DNA of 64,000 nt, taken from contig CAJQUW010013623.1 of assembly GCA_907163375.1 (NCBI GenBank), positions 186,001 through 250,000 on the forward strand. The letters run 5' to 3'. Made by a program: the position numbers and the translations under genes. This stretch comes from Prostheceraeus crozeri. Taxonomy: Eukaryota > Platyhelminthes > Polycladida > Euryleptidae. Position 1 is the first letter of the stretch; each line of letters begins with the position of its first letter. The notes under the pieces are model-generated. The model did no database searches. It was not told the origin of the DNA and saw only the letters and a program-made list of their open reading frames with translations. Below, in pieces: positions 38,101 to 43,941 of the stretch.

Positions 38101-38233
38101 CTGGATCACAACAAAATTCCGAGGCGATTCCCTGACTCGGCCGTCATCGTCTCTAACATGCAGTTTACTTTAACACATGGACAACAAAAGAACTCATCGG
38201 TTCAGAATCTTACAGAAGCGTCCTTTGCGGCAT
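10826..38233 (-). CDS. LIG1: DNA ligase 1, N-terminal exons (gene continues left)
   Basis: ATP-dependent replicative DNA ligase that seals Okazaki fragments in the nucleus and is recruited by PCNA. Ten coding exons are supported: 38233-38214, 33300-33265, 33052-32875, 29248-29197, 29134-29079, 18221-18161, 18096-18041, 15233-15170, 13056-12650, 11112-10826. All have GT/AG borders and matching phases, giving 405 codons. Codons 3-10 form a PIP box (QRTLLAFY). Then come acidic/Ser-rich and Lys-rich disordered stretches with NLS-like clusters (KRRKLSES, KKRKLSG), and finally YNPSKSNYDPIDDAIWKYNE, which matches the mammalian LIG1 segment YNPAKNNYHPVEDACWKPG before the DNA-binding domain. DNA-binding, adenylation and OB domains were not found in the window. 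Two introns are only 62 and 64 bp, whereas another is 10.9 kb because of nested retroelements. The exon calls are mine by eye; transcript data would settle them. Confidence 0.88.
12650..13056 (-). CDS. LIG1: LIG1 exon 9: acidic/Ser/Lys disordered region
   Basis: Acceptor TTTTTCCAG at 13057; donor GGG|GTGAGA at 12649. 407 nt, two leading bases then 135 codons, leaving in phase 0 to match exon 10. The product is rich in Glu, Ser and Lys (for example SIEKSVKEEQTKLNES, TPMETESGENQQGKK), the low-complexity composition typical of LIG1 N-termini. Frame and composition support coding; conservation here is expected to be low. Confidence 0.82.
13057..15169 (-). other. LIG1 intron 8
   Basis: A 2.1-kb intron. 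AT-rich, with a T-rich run at 14666-14705. I see no gene or recognised repeat. Confidence 0.6.
15170..15233 (-). CDS. LIG1: LIG1 exon 8
   Basis: Acceptor TTTTTGTAG at 15234; donor AGAC|GTAAGA at 15169. 64 nt encoding ETKEKDVTEGAERDTSAKISR plus one base. It joins the next exon in phase 1+2, keeping the frame open. The exon is short and low-complexity, so its support comes from splice sites and phase rather than from homology. Confidence 0.72.
15234..18040 (-). other. LIG1 intron 7 with MITE
   Basis: A 2.8-kb intron. It contains the short inverted-repeat element at 16317-16462. Otherwise AT-rich with no gene recognised. Confidence 0.55.
16317..16462. mobile_element. MITE with 22-bp terminal inverted repeats
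   Basis: Bases 16317-16338 (core CAGACAATATTGGACAAAT) are the perfect reverse complement of 16441-16462. The 146-bp element has no ORF and an interior containing alternating GTGTGCGCAT. No certain target duplication was seen. It sits in LIG1 intron 7. The superfamily is unknown. It looks young because the ends are identical. Confidence 0.65.
18041..18096 (-). CDS. LIG1: LIG1 exon 7: basic NLS-like
   Basis: Acceptor CTGATTTTAG at 18097; donor CATCAG|GTGAAT at 18040. 56 nt. Completing the codon from exon 6 gives K then RRKLSESAVENEEGISHQ, so an NLS-like KRRKLSES spans the junction. Leaves in phase 0, matching exon 8. The intron upstream is only 64 bp. Confidence 0.75.
18161..18221 (-). CDS. 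LIG1: LIG1 exon 6
   Basis: Acceptor AATTTCAG at 18222; donor CCAA|GTAAGT at 18160. 61 nt reading TQNGELNTKESISKKLKSEP plus one base. Only this of the three frames is open, and it fits the phase of both neighbours. Confidence 0.75.
18222..19253 (-). other. LIG1 intron 5, proximal part
   Basis: Intron sequence between exon 6 and the nested retroelement cluster. A GCTCGCTC-rich patch is present at 18700-18810. No gene seen. Confidence 0.5.
19267..20247 (-). mobile_element. Canonical PLE (family B) 3' fragment
   Basis: The minus frame 20170-19424 encodes the end of a Penelope-like RT and its C-terminal GIY-YIG endonuclease: KELPFLDVLLKID, YRKPTFTGLLLNFNALCPRNW, MLHRAYNVS, then YCFQCQVD...QYIGKTKRRLHQRKLEH and a terminal EIRIYENF. 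The ORF is open to its natural stop. Upstream RT motifs are missing. It abuts a plus-strand piece of the same family at 20248, so the two form a head-to-head junction. It is almost the exact reverse complement of 26809-27478. Confidence 0.85.
20248..20560 (+). mobile_element. Canonical PLE (family B) RT-core fragment, inverted
   Basis: The plus frame 20260-20555 reads QQVDGVSMGSPLGPTLANVFL, then VYRLYVDDIIAVF (the RT catalytic YVDD) and NKELPFLDVLLKIDEDN, where similarity stops abruptly. The last ~150 bp duplicate, in inverse orientation, the sequence at 20098-20247. It is a broken remnant with no 5' or 3' end. Confidence 0.8.
20835..21296 (-). mobile_element. Tc1-like transposase 3' fragment
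   Basis: C-terminal part of a Tc1/mariner DDE transposase: GNLTSSRYVAEILQPHLLPF, then FMQDNAPAHRA (second catalytic Asp), then LSPWPAHSPDINPIEHVWDHLDRHVR (third acidic residue in IEHVW). The last ~40 residues continue in another frame (DMLECSLEQ...MRMRCAAVDARGGHTRY), so a frameshift lies near 20943-20995. The first catalytic Asp and the DNA-binding half are absent. The 5' edge at 21296 is fused in frame to a Naiad ORF. Confidence 0.88.
20943..23096 (-). CDS. Chimeric ORF: Naiad GIY-YIG/RT N-part fused to Tc1 transposase
   Basis: One uninterrupted 717-codon frame. Residues 1-30 come from the upstream leader. From MHKKVFSV (23006) it is a Naiad-type PLE with GIY-YIG near the N-terminus (NVIYLLSCKKCGLQYVGQTT). 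The frame passes the first RT blocks and switches abruptly after LPRLYWIPKL (21297) into the Tc1 transposase segment (GNLTSS...DNAPAH...IEHVW). The RT catalytic blocks (FDFSTLY, YIDD) are therefore absent. Copy 2 shows the uninterrupted continuation. The fusion preserves frame by chance or by selection. No protein product is implied without expression data. Confidence 0.85.
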   Translation of the reverse strand: MSCTHNISDLHVCYTRSFHNHFLSLNIMEIMHKKVFSVNAMEWVAPSTQASLASCQSNRCLCCNAFNPSSSFTSFSTGGNFTFDKTGKFNCKTKNVIYLLSCKKCGLQYVGQTTQALNWRLNGHRNSISKGTKNTFLINHFREVGHTCNDISVQIIDVINDSKDKNDVVRKLNKSEDFYIRTLNTLHPLGLNDRVSGGGCVSKGTVDYGSYFNSPIPRRKRSHGVRNRKKVNKTNNIDDSIAYLKNCFNGSNLAKFYQSLRSLSYSTLHIINKKLNHESSNFAYLVSAYYYNTICNSESKQSSNVKTNITFEFKNKIMDKVDISSILHDRSINRLVPEQVQDCYPPKTYFTLNSRVSLKICNYNKFLKTLDKSDLHDILNSKCKCNDHPSFVNDYHKHVFTGDLNFINEPEFKELLALGTKHRLPRKCNHKNIIDSITVSLDKHIAKMCRKHKRILRADYSDWRNKILKLVRDKLYNNNKLKNQNSNNSKNTMSNSNINSLSKISKLLHYYHDNFIITAVDKANSNYAFICKKFYVLVLLQELGFDLKTLTPIGNSTYIPVNIEINSLVVNHKEIISNFFHTICNKDNLKLPRLYWIPKLNYRTLLIRIQGNLTSSRYVAEILQPHLLPFMEQHGPGLIFMQDNAPAHRASSTQSFLNDTSIDQLSPWPAHSPDINPIEHVWDHLDRHVRALQHPPTTLNQLATCLSAAWNNIPQTS
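21297..23006 (-). mobile_element. Naiad-type PLE, copy 1 (5' portion)
   Basis: Nearly identical to 25028-26737 of copy 2. It contains a Cys-rich patch (CQSNRCLCC), the GIY-YIG domain and the connector up to the first RT blocks. At the A-rich run where copy 2 is frameshifted (about 25650), copy 1 stays open through HPSFVNDYHKHVFTGD. Truncated at CAATTTAGGTATCC by the Tc1 piece. Upstream sequence 23007-23250 may be its native 5' region. Confidence 0.85.
23100..23938. other. Spacer between the two Naiad copies
   Basis: Presumed 5' flank of copy 1 and 3' untranslated part of copy 2. Contains a GC-rich inverted pair near 23815-23860. No coding region recognised. Confidence 0.4.
23940..26737 (-). 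mobile_element. Naiad-type Penelope-like element, copy 2 (almost complete)
   Basis: Two overlapping minus frames, 26737-25613 (374 codons) and 25616-23940 (558 codons), together cover a whole Naiad-like ORF. N-terminal: C-x4-C-x2-C patch (residues 25-33), GIY-YIG at residues 66-100 (VIYLL, CGLQYVGQTTQALHWRLNGHR). RT in the second frame: DKANSNYAFI, LYWIPKLHKNPYKFRFIA, FDFSTLYTN (273-281), GIPMGGNCSPLLADL (357-371), YIDD (402-405), YLDIKMQI. The domain order EN-RT is permuted relative to classical Penelope (RT-EN) and matches the Naiad clade. A single frameshift in an A-run near 25650 separates the frames; copy 1 lacks it. The 5' end at 26738 passes into an ATTAATTA-rich linker. Confidence 0.9.
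26738..26808. repeat. ATTAATTA-rich linker
   Basis: A short simple-sequence junction of TTAATTAATTA steps between Naiad copy 2 and the plus-strand PLE fragment. It could reflect non-templated synthesis at a retrotransposition junction or slippage. Confidence 0.6.
26809..27478 (+). mobile_element. Canonical PLE (family B) 3' fragment, plus strand
   Basis: The frame 26830-27402 (190 codons) carries MLHRAYNVSTNWNLFHNE, the connector and the C-terminal GIY-YIG domain (CQYIGKTKRRLHQRKLEH, HIEQCNHC, EIRIYENF), ending at the natural stop. It is the reverse complement of 19345-20017 with very few differences. The 3' untranslated tail is interrupted at 27478 by a LINE and resumes at 28856-28936. Confidence 0.88.
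27479..28855 (+). mobile_element. 5'-truncated CR1/L2-like LINE inserted in PLE tail
   Basis: An intact 406-codon frame (27493-28713) encodes the RT domain and C-terminus: VSSFRPISILPILSKVLEKI, QFAYIPRPGSGVTSAL, MSADFSKAFDKLLHSNI, SGVPQGSVLGRVLFC, LKYADDVTFL (catalytic YADD), LRLLGVIFSNNMCWDAH and a C-terminal LRELFKSHHNRL. The endonuclease half is missing. The 3' end carries AATAAAGAG and a (TTTA)n tract, as in Jockey-superfamily LINEs. The PLE tail continues on the far side (CCTATTGTTTAATTG), proving insertion into it. Clean frame and flank suggest a recent event. Confidence 0.9.
28856..28936 (+). mobile_element. Resumed PLE family B 3' tail
   Basis: Reverse complement of 19267-19350 (CACGTGACTTATAGAACACA on this strand). 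It completes the PLE 3' end after the LINE insertion. Confidence 0.75.
29079..29134 (-). CDS. LIG1: LIG1 exon 5
   Basis: Acceptor ATTATTCTAG at 29135; donor AAAA|GTAAGT at 29078. 56 nt, two leading bases, then LVDSVIEAAFTKKKDSLK, leaving in phase 0. The preceding intron is only 62 bp. The following intron is 10.9 kb and holds the PLE nest. Confidence 0.72.
29197..29248 (-). CDS. LIG1: LIG1 exon 4
   Basis: Acceptor ATATTTCAG at 29249; donor CCTA|GTAAGT at 29196. 52 nt reading LNNRRLSESSNESPRKP plus one base. Phases match both neighbours. Ser/Arg-rich and likely a phosphorylated disordered segment. Confidence 0.75.
29249..30499. other. LIG1 intron 3, proximal part
   Basis: Holds a ~28-bp tandem pair (CGCTTCTTCATGAGCGAAA at about 29312 and 29330), the SINE-tail fragment at 29756-29802 and an AT-rich run near 30285-30315. 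No gene. Confidence 0.5.
29756..29802 (+). mobile_element. SINE 3'-tail fragment
   Basis: Matches the tail of the SINE at 10380-10566 (GCACCGTCCAAGC, GGAGAGTAGTGACGTTAAA) with a few substitutions. The tRNA-like head is absent. Confidence 0.6.
30500..31428 (-). pseudogene. Decayed mariner/IS630-type transposase
   Basis: Starts with ATG at 31428 (MANFESVTRVRRKLRNR) and continues through an insect-type helix-turn-helix (FCDTGSVKDAERSGRP), DDE blocks including FRLDGMVNRHNC and FQQDGEPPHYSRSVGDFLD (31120-30740), and a worn C-terminal SPDL-PLDFLFGDFEE region. Several stops and frameshifts interrupt it, so it is inactive. No terminal inverted repeats were found at its edges. It lies in LIG1 intron 3. 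Confidence 0.8.
31429..32874. other. LIG1 intron 3, distal part
   Basis: AT-rich intron sequence with nothing recognised. Confidence 0.45.
32875..33052 (-). CDS. LIG1: LIG1 exon 3
   Basis: Acceptor TTTAATTTTTTAG at 33053; donor TCCA|GTAAAA at 32874. 178 nt: one leading base then 59 codons, FKDVKSKAPASKLGISS through RSRSPSPIISRSRKKNRILSDDESSNS to MKSP. The RILSDDE acidic patch parallels the human segment RVLGSEGEEEDE. Ser-Pro sites are likely CDK-type targets by analogy. The donor is weaker than the others; the alternative is read-through to a stop about 25 codons on. Confidence 0.78.
33265..33300 (-). CDS. LIG1: LIG1 exon 2: second half of PIP box
   Basis: Acceptor CATTTTCAG at 33301; donor ACCC|GTAAGT at 33264. 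36 nt encoding (L)AFYSSSTKKED(P). The aromatic pair FY completes the PIP box begun in exon 1. A different frame (SILQFLHKEG) is superficially attractive but does not join exon 3 without a stop. Confidence 0.8.
35607..36008. repeat. Foldback element with pol III-like B boxes
   Basis: Left arm 35607-35780 and right arm 35830-36008 are imperfect reverse complements with a 49-bp spacer. Each arm, read outward, contains a B-box-like GTTCGA-TC motif (CCGTTCGATTCCTGGG at 35891-35906; CGGTTCGACTCATGGG on the minus strand at about 35711) after a GGTGCAAG...TACCGC stretch. This suggests two tRNA-related SINE copies in inverse orientation, or a foldback transposon. There is no ORF. Confidence 0.7.
36173..36235. 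repeat. Perfect-stem hairpin
   Basis: CTTCAGGGAACTT (36180-36192) pairs with AAGTTCCCTGAAG (36203-36215), and AAGCTATCTT pairs with AAGATAGCTT outside it. Could be a tiny MITE or cruciform-prone sequence. Confidence 0.6.
37245..37820. repeat. Diverged tandem duplication, ~200-bp units
   Basis: Segments 37245-37445 and 37618-37820 share the same order of motifs (CATCNGCTANCGTGTAATCA, GGTA-AA-GAA, GTCATTCCAT or GACATTCCAT, CAGTTGAAAAGAA). Both carry the CATTCCAT motif that recurs in this intron. An old duplication. Confidence 0.45.
38214..38233 (-). CDS. LIG1: LIG1 exon 1: start codon and first half of PIP box
   Basis: The ATG at 38233 gives MPQRTL plus two bases, then donor CT|GTAAGA at 38213. 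Joined in phase to exon 2 this makes QRTLLAFY, a full Q-x-x-L-x-x-F-Y PCNA-interaction motif at codons 3-10, as in mammalian LIG1 (QRSIMSFF). Splitting of the PIP box by intron 1 and the exact phase match are the evidence. The promoter and 5' UTR above 38233 were not identified. Confidence 0.75.
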
Positions 38234-39282
38234 GAATTTTGAGTGAATTCGCAGAGGAGTAATAAGTAAAGGGATGATATTAAAAAAATGAAGTCTAACC
38301 AGTTTAGCCGTAGTGAAAATTAAATGAACTTAGTATCAAAGCATGTGTCGATACCATTTTTCACATTTATAAACATTTAAAAGAAATATATGTCAATTTT
38401 ATTGCCAGTGACTCCGGCAACTCAACGTGTATATGTTGCAAACCATCAAGATTCGCTAGTGCATGTACATGCAGTAGACAAAGGATTCAAGGAAAGACCT
38501 AGCTGTCCGACAGTACCACCAATGAGACGAAAGAGAGCTTGGCGTCATAACCAGGTCATAACAATAAGGCGGATCATGCACTCATCCATAGACATCAGAT
38601 AACATTATTAGGTCTAGACCGGACACAGCTGATTTCTGGTGGACTTTAAAGACGTTGGGTAGCATCATCGAAAAATTGTTTGTCTAAGCAAATTTCTGCA
38701 TGAGGGAATTTAAAATATCGATGATAGCATGTATCTGATCAGCTGATGATGTAATGCACGTTTTTAACATTTGGAGTTGGTAGCTTATACACTGCTTTTA
38801 GGATCCCAATTTCACTTCCGAAGCAATTACAGCCAAGTTATCACACTATTCATCTGTTGTTCATTGCAGACATTTACGTACATGCAGCAGACGACTTGGC
38901 AACTAGATGATATGTGATCATCTAGGTGAAATCATGAATCGTAGAAAGATATGTCTTTTTACAAAGTATCTTTTTTCATGTCTTTTTGCAAAGTAACAAG
39001 CATATTTCAGAGAATTGAGCTTTATAATGCCTCAGACTGGTAATGAAGTCATCTACTCTTAACGCAACACACATTTCGGTCTGTGTCGAACTTTAAAGCT
39101 GTTGAGCTTGGAAATTCAGTTATCGACCTGATGGATATTTGACGAACATATGAGCCAACAATGTCACAGCTTAATCAAGTTACAAGGCATAATGTCATGT
39201 CAATTATAGATCCTCGATTGATGATCAACGAAAATCCTTGATGGTGGTTTTGAATCGCGTGGTTTCAGCATAGTGTTACGCA
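38234..39282. other. Upstream of LIG1; nothing recognised
   Basis: Expected to contain the LIG1 5' UTR and promoter just above 38233, but no TATA box or CpG-rich promoter stands out. No other feature. Confidence 0.4.
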
Positions 39283-39590
39283 ATGTCACCTCTCCATGAT
39301 TGTCATTTCTTCTCAGAATGTGGACACAACACCGCAGACTTCTTCTTAGAACATCGGAAATTCATTCCTAGTTCATCTTCTTTCTTAAGTCACCACTCCT
39401 GTGTCCACCGCACATTCGTCTCACCATTGCCTTTTCTGTTCTTTCAATCTTATGCTCTGATAGCTATTCACGGCCCATATTCCTGGCATCATCGCGATTC
39501 GGAAACAAGCAGAACACACCTGTCCTTTCATTTTGAAGGTTGGAGCTTTGGATGTCAGGAAAGGTGCAAGTTAATGCAACTTCCACCATC
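39283..39590 (-). mobile_element. LINE fragment, copy 2 (C-terminal region)
   Basis: On the minus strand it corresponds to 7870-8190 of LINE copy 1. The antisense translations share GCQERCKLM and the SECGH block. Only the piece coding for the post-RT segment remains. Diverged and frameshifted. Confidence 0.7.
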
Positions 39591-40080
39591 CACATCCGGC
39601 GCACTTTTGAGAGGGCAGCGCTCGGCGCGTTGTCGCGCACGGTTTTGGAGTTTGCAAAAATAGATCTTACGCATAGCGCGTCAACCTTGCCAGGCACATG
39701 TTTTGGCAAGCCTAATTTCAGGAATTCTAGGAATAGATCCTTTACGTCTGGCGCGCTGGCAAGTCAACCTGAAAAACCTGTAGTGCCTGGCACTGGCTTC
39801 CCGCTTGTTTTTAGAAATTCGAAAAGTATAACGACGTGTCAACGTCGGATCATGACAGTCTGGCGCGTCAACCCGAATCTGGTGAGCTGGCGCACCGAAA
39901 TAAAATCTGCAGCGCCTGGTGCTGGCATAGGCGAGCCTGTTTTCAGCTTAAGGCATTGGAGTTAAAAATGAAGCCAGAAATTGGTGACATGTTCATGGAA
40001 AAGGTTGGCAAGAGGAAGTAGTCCGGCAGCCAGACCGAGTTTCTGCAGGGAACGAGGCCGAAAATGAGACTTTCACAGAA
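39591..40080. other. GC-rich imperfect repeats
   Basis: GC-rich compared with the flanks. Variants of GGCGCG(T/C)..CAACC and CCTGG(C/T)(A/G)CTGGC recur at roughly 90-110-bp spacing (about 39685, 39755, 39860). A 141-codon plus frame exists, but its product resembles only repeat translation, so I do not call a gene. Confidence 0.35.
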
Positions 40081-40671
40081 TGATGTACACCGTATGCCTA
40101 CTACGAATCGTCGCGTCTGCCGAGTTCTAGTAAGTTCCTCTTCTTGTCAGACAAGATCAAAGAAAAACACATGCAAATTCAATGGGTCGCAGATTGTAGT
40201 TTTTAGCTAAAATGAAATTTTGGATGTTTTATCTGATTAAACGAAAAGTGCTAAGCCCAGGGTCATAATTTTTGGCATGGAATGTCTTCAGGTAATTTCC
40301 TTTCATTTTCATGCGCCCGTGTCTATATAGCGAAACGCATTTAGATTTGGCGAGCCTCTATGTCGGCAAACACAAACATTTTGAGCTACTTTATCCACTT
40401 TCAACCACATTCTCACATACATCGCCGATTAGATGCATGATAATAGCATATGCACATCTTAGGAAATGACCTGAAGACATTCCATGTCAAAAATTATGAC
40501 TCTGGGCTTAGTACTTTTCGTTGACTTATAGAAAACATTTCATTTTAGCCAAAAACTACAATCTGCGTCCCATTGGATTTACATGTGTTTTTTGATCCTG
40601 TCTGACAACAGGAGGAACTCACTAGAACTCGGCAGACGTGCCGATTCGTAGTAGGCATAGGGTGTACATCA
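40081..40671. repeat. Inverted repeat, ~215-bp arms
   Basis: Arms 40081-40300 and 40462-40671 are imperfect reverse complements separated by ~160 bp. They include TGATGTACAC/GTGTACATCA at the outer ends and CTTCAGGTAATTTCC/GGAAATGACCTGAAG at the inner ends. The right arm overlaps the 3' end of the THAP coding piece, so the left arm carries an inverted copy of it. Confidence 0.75.
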
Positions 40672-40847
40672 CACGAGTTGAATCTGTGATAATGAGATTC
40701 TGTCGAGCTATTGCCTTCATCCAGGCCTGCCGTTGCTGTTCGTCAGTTGGAAATCGAAAAAGTTGGTTTCGAAACATCGGTAGAAACGTCACACTTGCGT
40801 GGTTTGTAACCACTACGGCACTGCGGAACACAACAGCAGTTAACCAT
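40620..40847 (-). pseudogene. THAP-domain fragment, frameshifted
   Basis: From ATG 40847 the minus strand reads MVNCCCVPQCRSGYK, the first Cys pair of a C2CH THAP zinc finger. A shifted frame continues LFRFPTDEQQRQAWMKAIARQ, and another gives C-D-V-H, the last pair. THAP domains occur in P-element transposases and in host THAP proteins. The gene appears to stop at a splice-donor-like GTAAGT/GTGAGT after the domain. At least two frameshifts make it a pseudogene. It may be an exon of a P-like DNA transposon whose inverted repeats are the arms at 40081-40671. Confidence 0.75.
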
Positions 40848-40934
40848 GGCACGTCGTTGACTGATAGAAGCTGTGCATGACCAGTTTGCCAATACATCAT
40901 GTGCAGACTGCAGGCAAATGTTGAGTGAAAACAA

Positions 40935-41235
40935 ATGATCGATTACTTACGCTTGTTCAATGCTGAGCAAAGTCAAAGCTGCGTGTGCCCACAAGCCCCC
41001 ACTCGCAGGGAGATGATGTCATCGACATGTGATTCATAAAACGAACATTAGCCAGCGAAAGATGTTAGTGAAGTTGATAAATATCGTAATTTGGAAAGTA
41101 ACCCTCCACATGTCAGTAACTCAGTTCAGCGTGGAAGGAGTTATCAATCCCCTAACCCTGGTGTACACATCATTCTGTGAAAGTCTCACTTTCGGCCTCA
41201 TTCCCTGCAGAAACTCGTTCTGGCTGCCGGCCTAG
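40935..41235. other. Short non-coding spacer
   Basis: Nothing recognised between the THAP fragment and the next LINE. Confidence 0.4.
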
Positions 41236-41239
41236 ACTA

Positions 41240-43433
41240 GCTTAAGTGGAAAAAGTCTGTTACCTACGAAGATCGTGAAGCTTAAATGACAGCGAAACGG
41301 AAAGCGAGGAAAATTGTGTGGAACGCTCAAGAGGAAAAGCGCAAAGAGTTAGCAAAGCAAATGACCAACGAGAACGGGGAGAGAGATTCTTCAAAGTTGC
41401 AAAACAAAAGGCGAAGGAAAGTAGAGACGTCATCGGTCCAACATGCAAGATAAATGAGTACGGAAACATCGTTGTGAAGGAAGAGGAGGTGTTGATTGTG
41501 TGGAAACAGCGTATGGAGAGGTTGATGAACATAGAGAACGATTGAGATGGAGTTACAGAAAGTGATAATACAGGGACCCTCGTTGTCGGCTAGAAATTTC
41601 GGAGTTTGAAAGTGCTTTGAGAGAGTCACCACTTGGAAAAGCAGCAGGTACGTCTGGTGTGACATTGGAGATGATGTCAGCATCTGGACCCCATAGTAGC
41701 TTGCCAGCCTTTGTAATGAGACTTTGGAAGAAGGCGTATGCCATCTGACTGGAAGATGAGTGTGCTGATACCAATCTTCAAAGGAAATAGCGATTCTCTT
41801 AGTTGTGGGTCGTATAAAGGAATAAAGCTAACAGAACATGCACTGAAAGTATATGAACGGATGTTAGAGAGACGGATAGGAGCGCAGGTTAACATCGACT
41901 CGGTGCAATTTGGCTTTATGCCGGGGAAGCATTTGGCCAAGAATCCAATTTGTTTTTCTCTTTTGTTGATCTTGAGAAGACATTCGACCGTTTGCCAAGA
42001 AAAGATGTGATGTGGTCTCTCCGAAGATCTGGAGTTGATGAATGGCTGGTAAAGGCTGCTATGCAGGGATCGCTTTTTTCCGGTTTTTTTTGCGAAATTA
42101 ATCTAATGTAAATATTTCAGATTTATGCATTCAACCCCTGGTTTTTCCCGATTTTCCGTTTTTTTCTTGGGTGAATTGCAATCTCTACTGTTATGGCTCT
42201 TTACACAGATGCATACATGCCAAGTCTCCCGCATTTCGCGGGAGTCTCCCGCATTTTTAGTCAATCTCCCGCTCACCCGCATAATTGCTTAAATCTCCCG
42301 CATCGTCATTTATTTACGCCGTATTTTAAAGTAGGCCAACAGTTTTTATCCTTCTAGTGTGCTCTTTCCATCATTCAAATGTAACAGCAAACGTTCGGAC
42401 TGATTAGCCACTCACCGCTAGCCTATTCTTCGATTAGGCCTCCTCCATTCCCTCACAACCAATGAGAAGCATGCAATCATACGTTTATTGAAAAGATATT
42501 CTTTTGATTCACGAATTCTATCTTTTTTATTGGAAATGTGACAAATTAATTGTCTTCAAAAATAAATATTCTCCATTTATTGAAGGAAATATAGGAAGTT
42601 AATAGGGCTTTTAAATATGATTTAATCTAATTTTACTATTTTTGTTGTTGGATCATTTGATGTTGGGTCTCCCGCATTTTTTTTGAAACCTTGGCATCTC
42701 TGCAGATGCGAGAACGGCTGTGACATTCGGATGTGGACAAAGTGACAGCTTTGAAGTGACCGTAGGGGTGCACCAAGGTTATGTCCTTAGTCCTCTCCTA
42801 TTCGCTATTGTGATGAACACAATCTCATCTGAGGCTAGAGAAGGCTTGCCATGGGAAGTCTCTTTGCCGACGATTTGGTGGCTATGGCAAGCAGCGAGGA
42901 GGAAGTCACTGGAAAAGTTGAGATATGGAGGACATGTTTGGAGGCGAAAGGTTTGAAGGTGATCAGCGATACGACGAAAATGATGGTATCGACAGATGGA
43001 GCAGGTAGCTCAGATAGGTCTGGAATGTATCTATCTGTGTGTGTTTGGCAAAGGAGTCGGTGTAAACTCTATAAGATGCATGGACTGCGGCCAATGGATA
43101 GTAGTGGTAGCGGTAGTGGTGTGAGAGGATTCATAACAGCAGCATCTACTTATGGGTTTGTATGCAAGCGATGTAGTGGTGAAATACCATCAGTAAACGA
43201 AGATTGGTGACGGAAAGGAAGTCGAGATAACAGGTCAACATTACGAAGTGATGAACATATTTTGTTACTTGGATGACATGTTGGATGGTGGTGGAGCGGA
43301 TTCAGCTGTGTCTACATGGATGCGCTGTGTTTGGAAGGGATTCCACAAGCTGTTGCCTTTCCGGGAAACATGGGAGTAGTAAGCACATTCCAGACGCAAG
43401 TGCAAAATGTGAAATGATGAGTCATCATGCTAA
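41240..43433 (+). mobile_element. Decayed LINE, copy 3, interrupted by a MITE
   Basis: Same family as 6055-8420. Pieces in order: TAKRKARKIVWNAQEEKRKE (41285), PSDWKMSVLIPIFKGNSD (41740-41795), CGSYKGIKLTEHALKVYERM (about 41800), VNIDSVQFGFMPGK (41890), VGVHQGYVLSPLLFAIVMN (42760-42810), SLFADDLVAMASSEEE (42855-42900, RT FADD) and DMLDGGGGADSAVSTWMR (43270-43325). Multiple frame changes. The 42213-42704 insertion splits the coding segment ALYTDA / RTAVTFGCG. Confidence 0.82.
42207..42711. mobile_element. hAT-like MITE inside LINE copy 3
   Basis: The insert runs about 42213-42704. Its ends, CATACATGCCAAG and (reverse) CAGAGATGCCAAG, are imperfect terminal inverted repeats. CAGATG flanks both sides as a 6-7-bp target duplication. 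CTCCCGCAT occurs repeatedly near both ends (42233-42302 and 42667), with a GGGAG palindrome next to it. No ORF. The LINE reading frame resumes immediately after it. Confidence 0.72.
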
Positions 43434-43600
43434 CTCAGCCCCCCCCCTCTGGCAGGCAGTGTGAGGGAGTTGGCCAAGGATGTGTTGGGAGGAATGGGTC
43501 CGTGAGGAGGAAACGGGTCCCCCCCTCTGGCAGGCAGTGTGAGGGAGTTGGCCAAGGATGTGTTGGGAGGAATGGGTCCGTGAGGAGGAAACGGGTCCCC
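43434..43600 (+). repeat. 79-80-bp tandem duplication with C-runs
   Basis: Two nearly perfect copies of a unit starting CCCCCCTCTGGCAGGCAGTG and ending GGAGGAAACGGGTC (43441-43519 and 43520-43598). The C-runs continue into the next repeat array. Confidence 0.8.
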
Positions 43601-43941
43601 CCCCCCAACGACTCAACTGACTAAATTGGTTGAAAAGACCAAAGTTGTTCAGAATCATGTGAAACAAACTTCTATCAAGGTTTCAGGTTGAAATTCGTCC
43701 AAAAAATTTTTTCGAAAATGTTTCACTACGGTGGTCTCGACACTTAGGATTTTTTCGTGAAAAAAAAAATTTTTTTCAAAATGTTGGAATGGAGTTCCGA
43801 GACCCATCCCATCGTCGAATGAGACTTGATGCAGCGATCGGCTGGTGCAATTGACTGATTAGCGTTCTGAAGCAATGACAAAACAAGACACATTACACGA
43901 ATTTGCAAGAATTTAAGCTAGTAGGAAAAGCAATTATTTAT

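Larger units (their letters stand above)
33301..38213 (-). other. LIG1 intron 1 with foldbacks and diverged repeats
   Basis: A 4.9-kb intron. It contains the foldback element at 35607-36008, a smaller hairpin at 36173-36235, a hairpin built on CGTCATTCCACGACA at 35417-35454, and a diverged ~200-bp duplication at 37245-37445 / 37618-37820. No other coding region is recognised. Confidence 0.6.

Noticed and set aside
39540-39965. 141-codon GC-rich plus ORF
   Set aside because: Its product follows imperfect DNA repeats and matches no family; probably a by-product of repeat composition and LINE antisense sequence.
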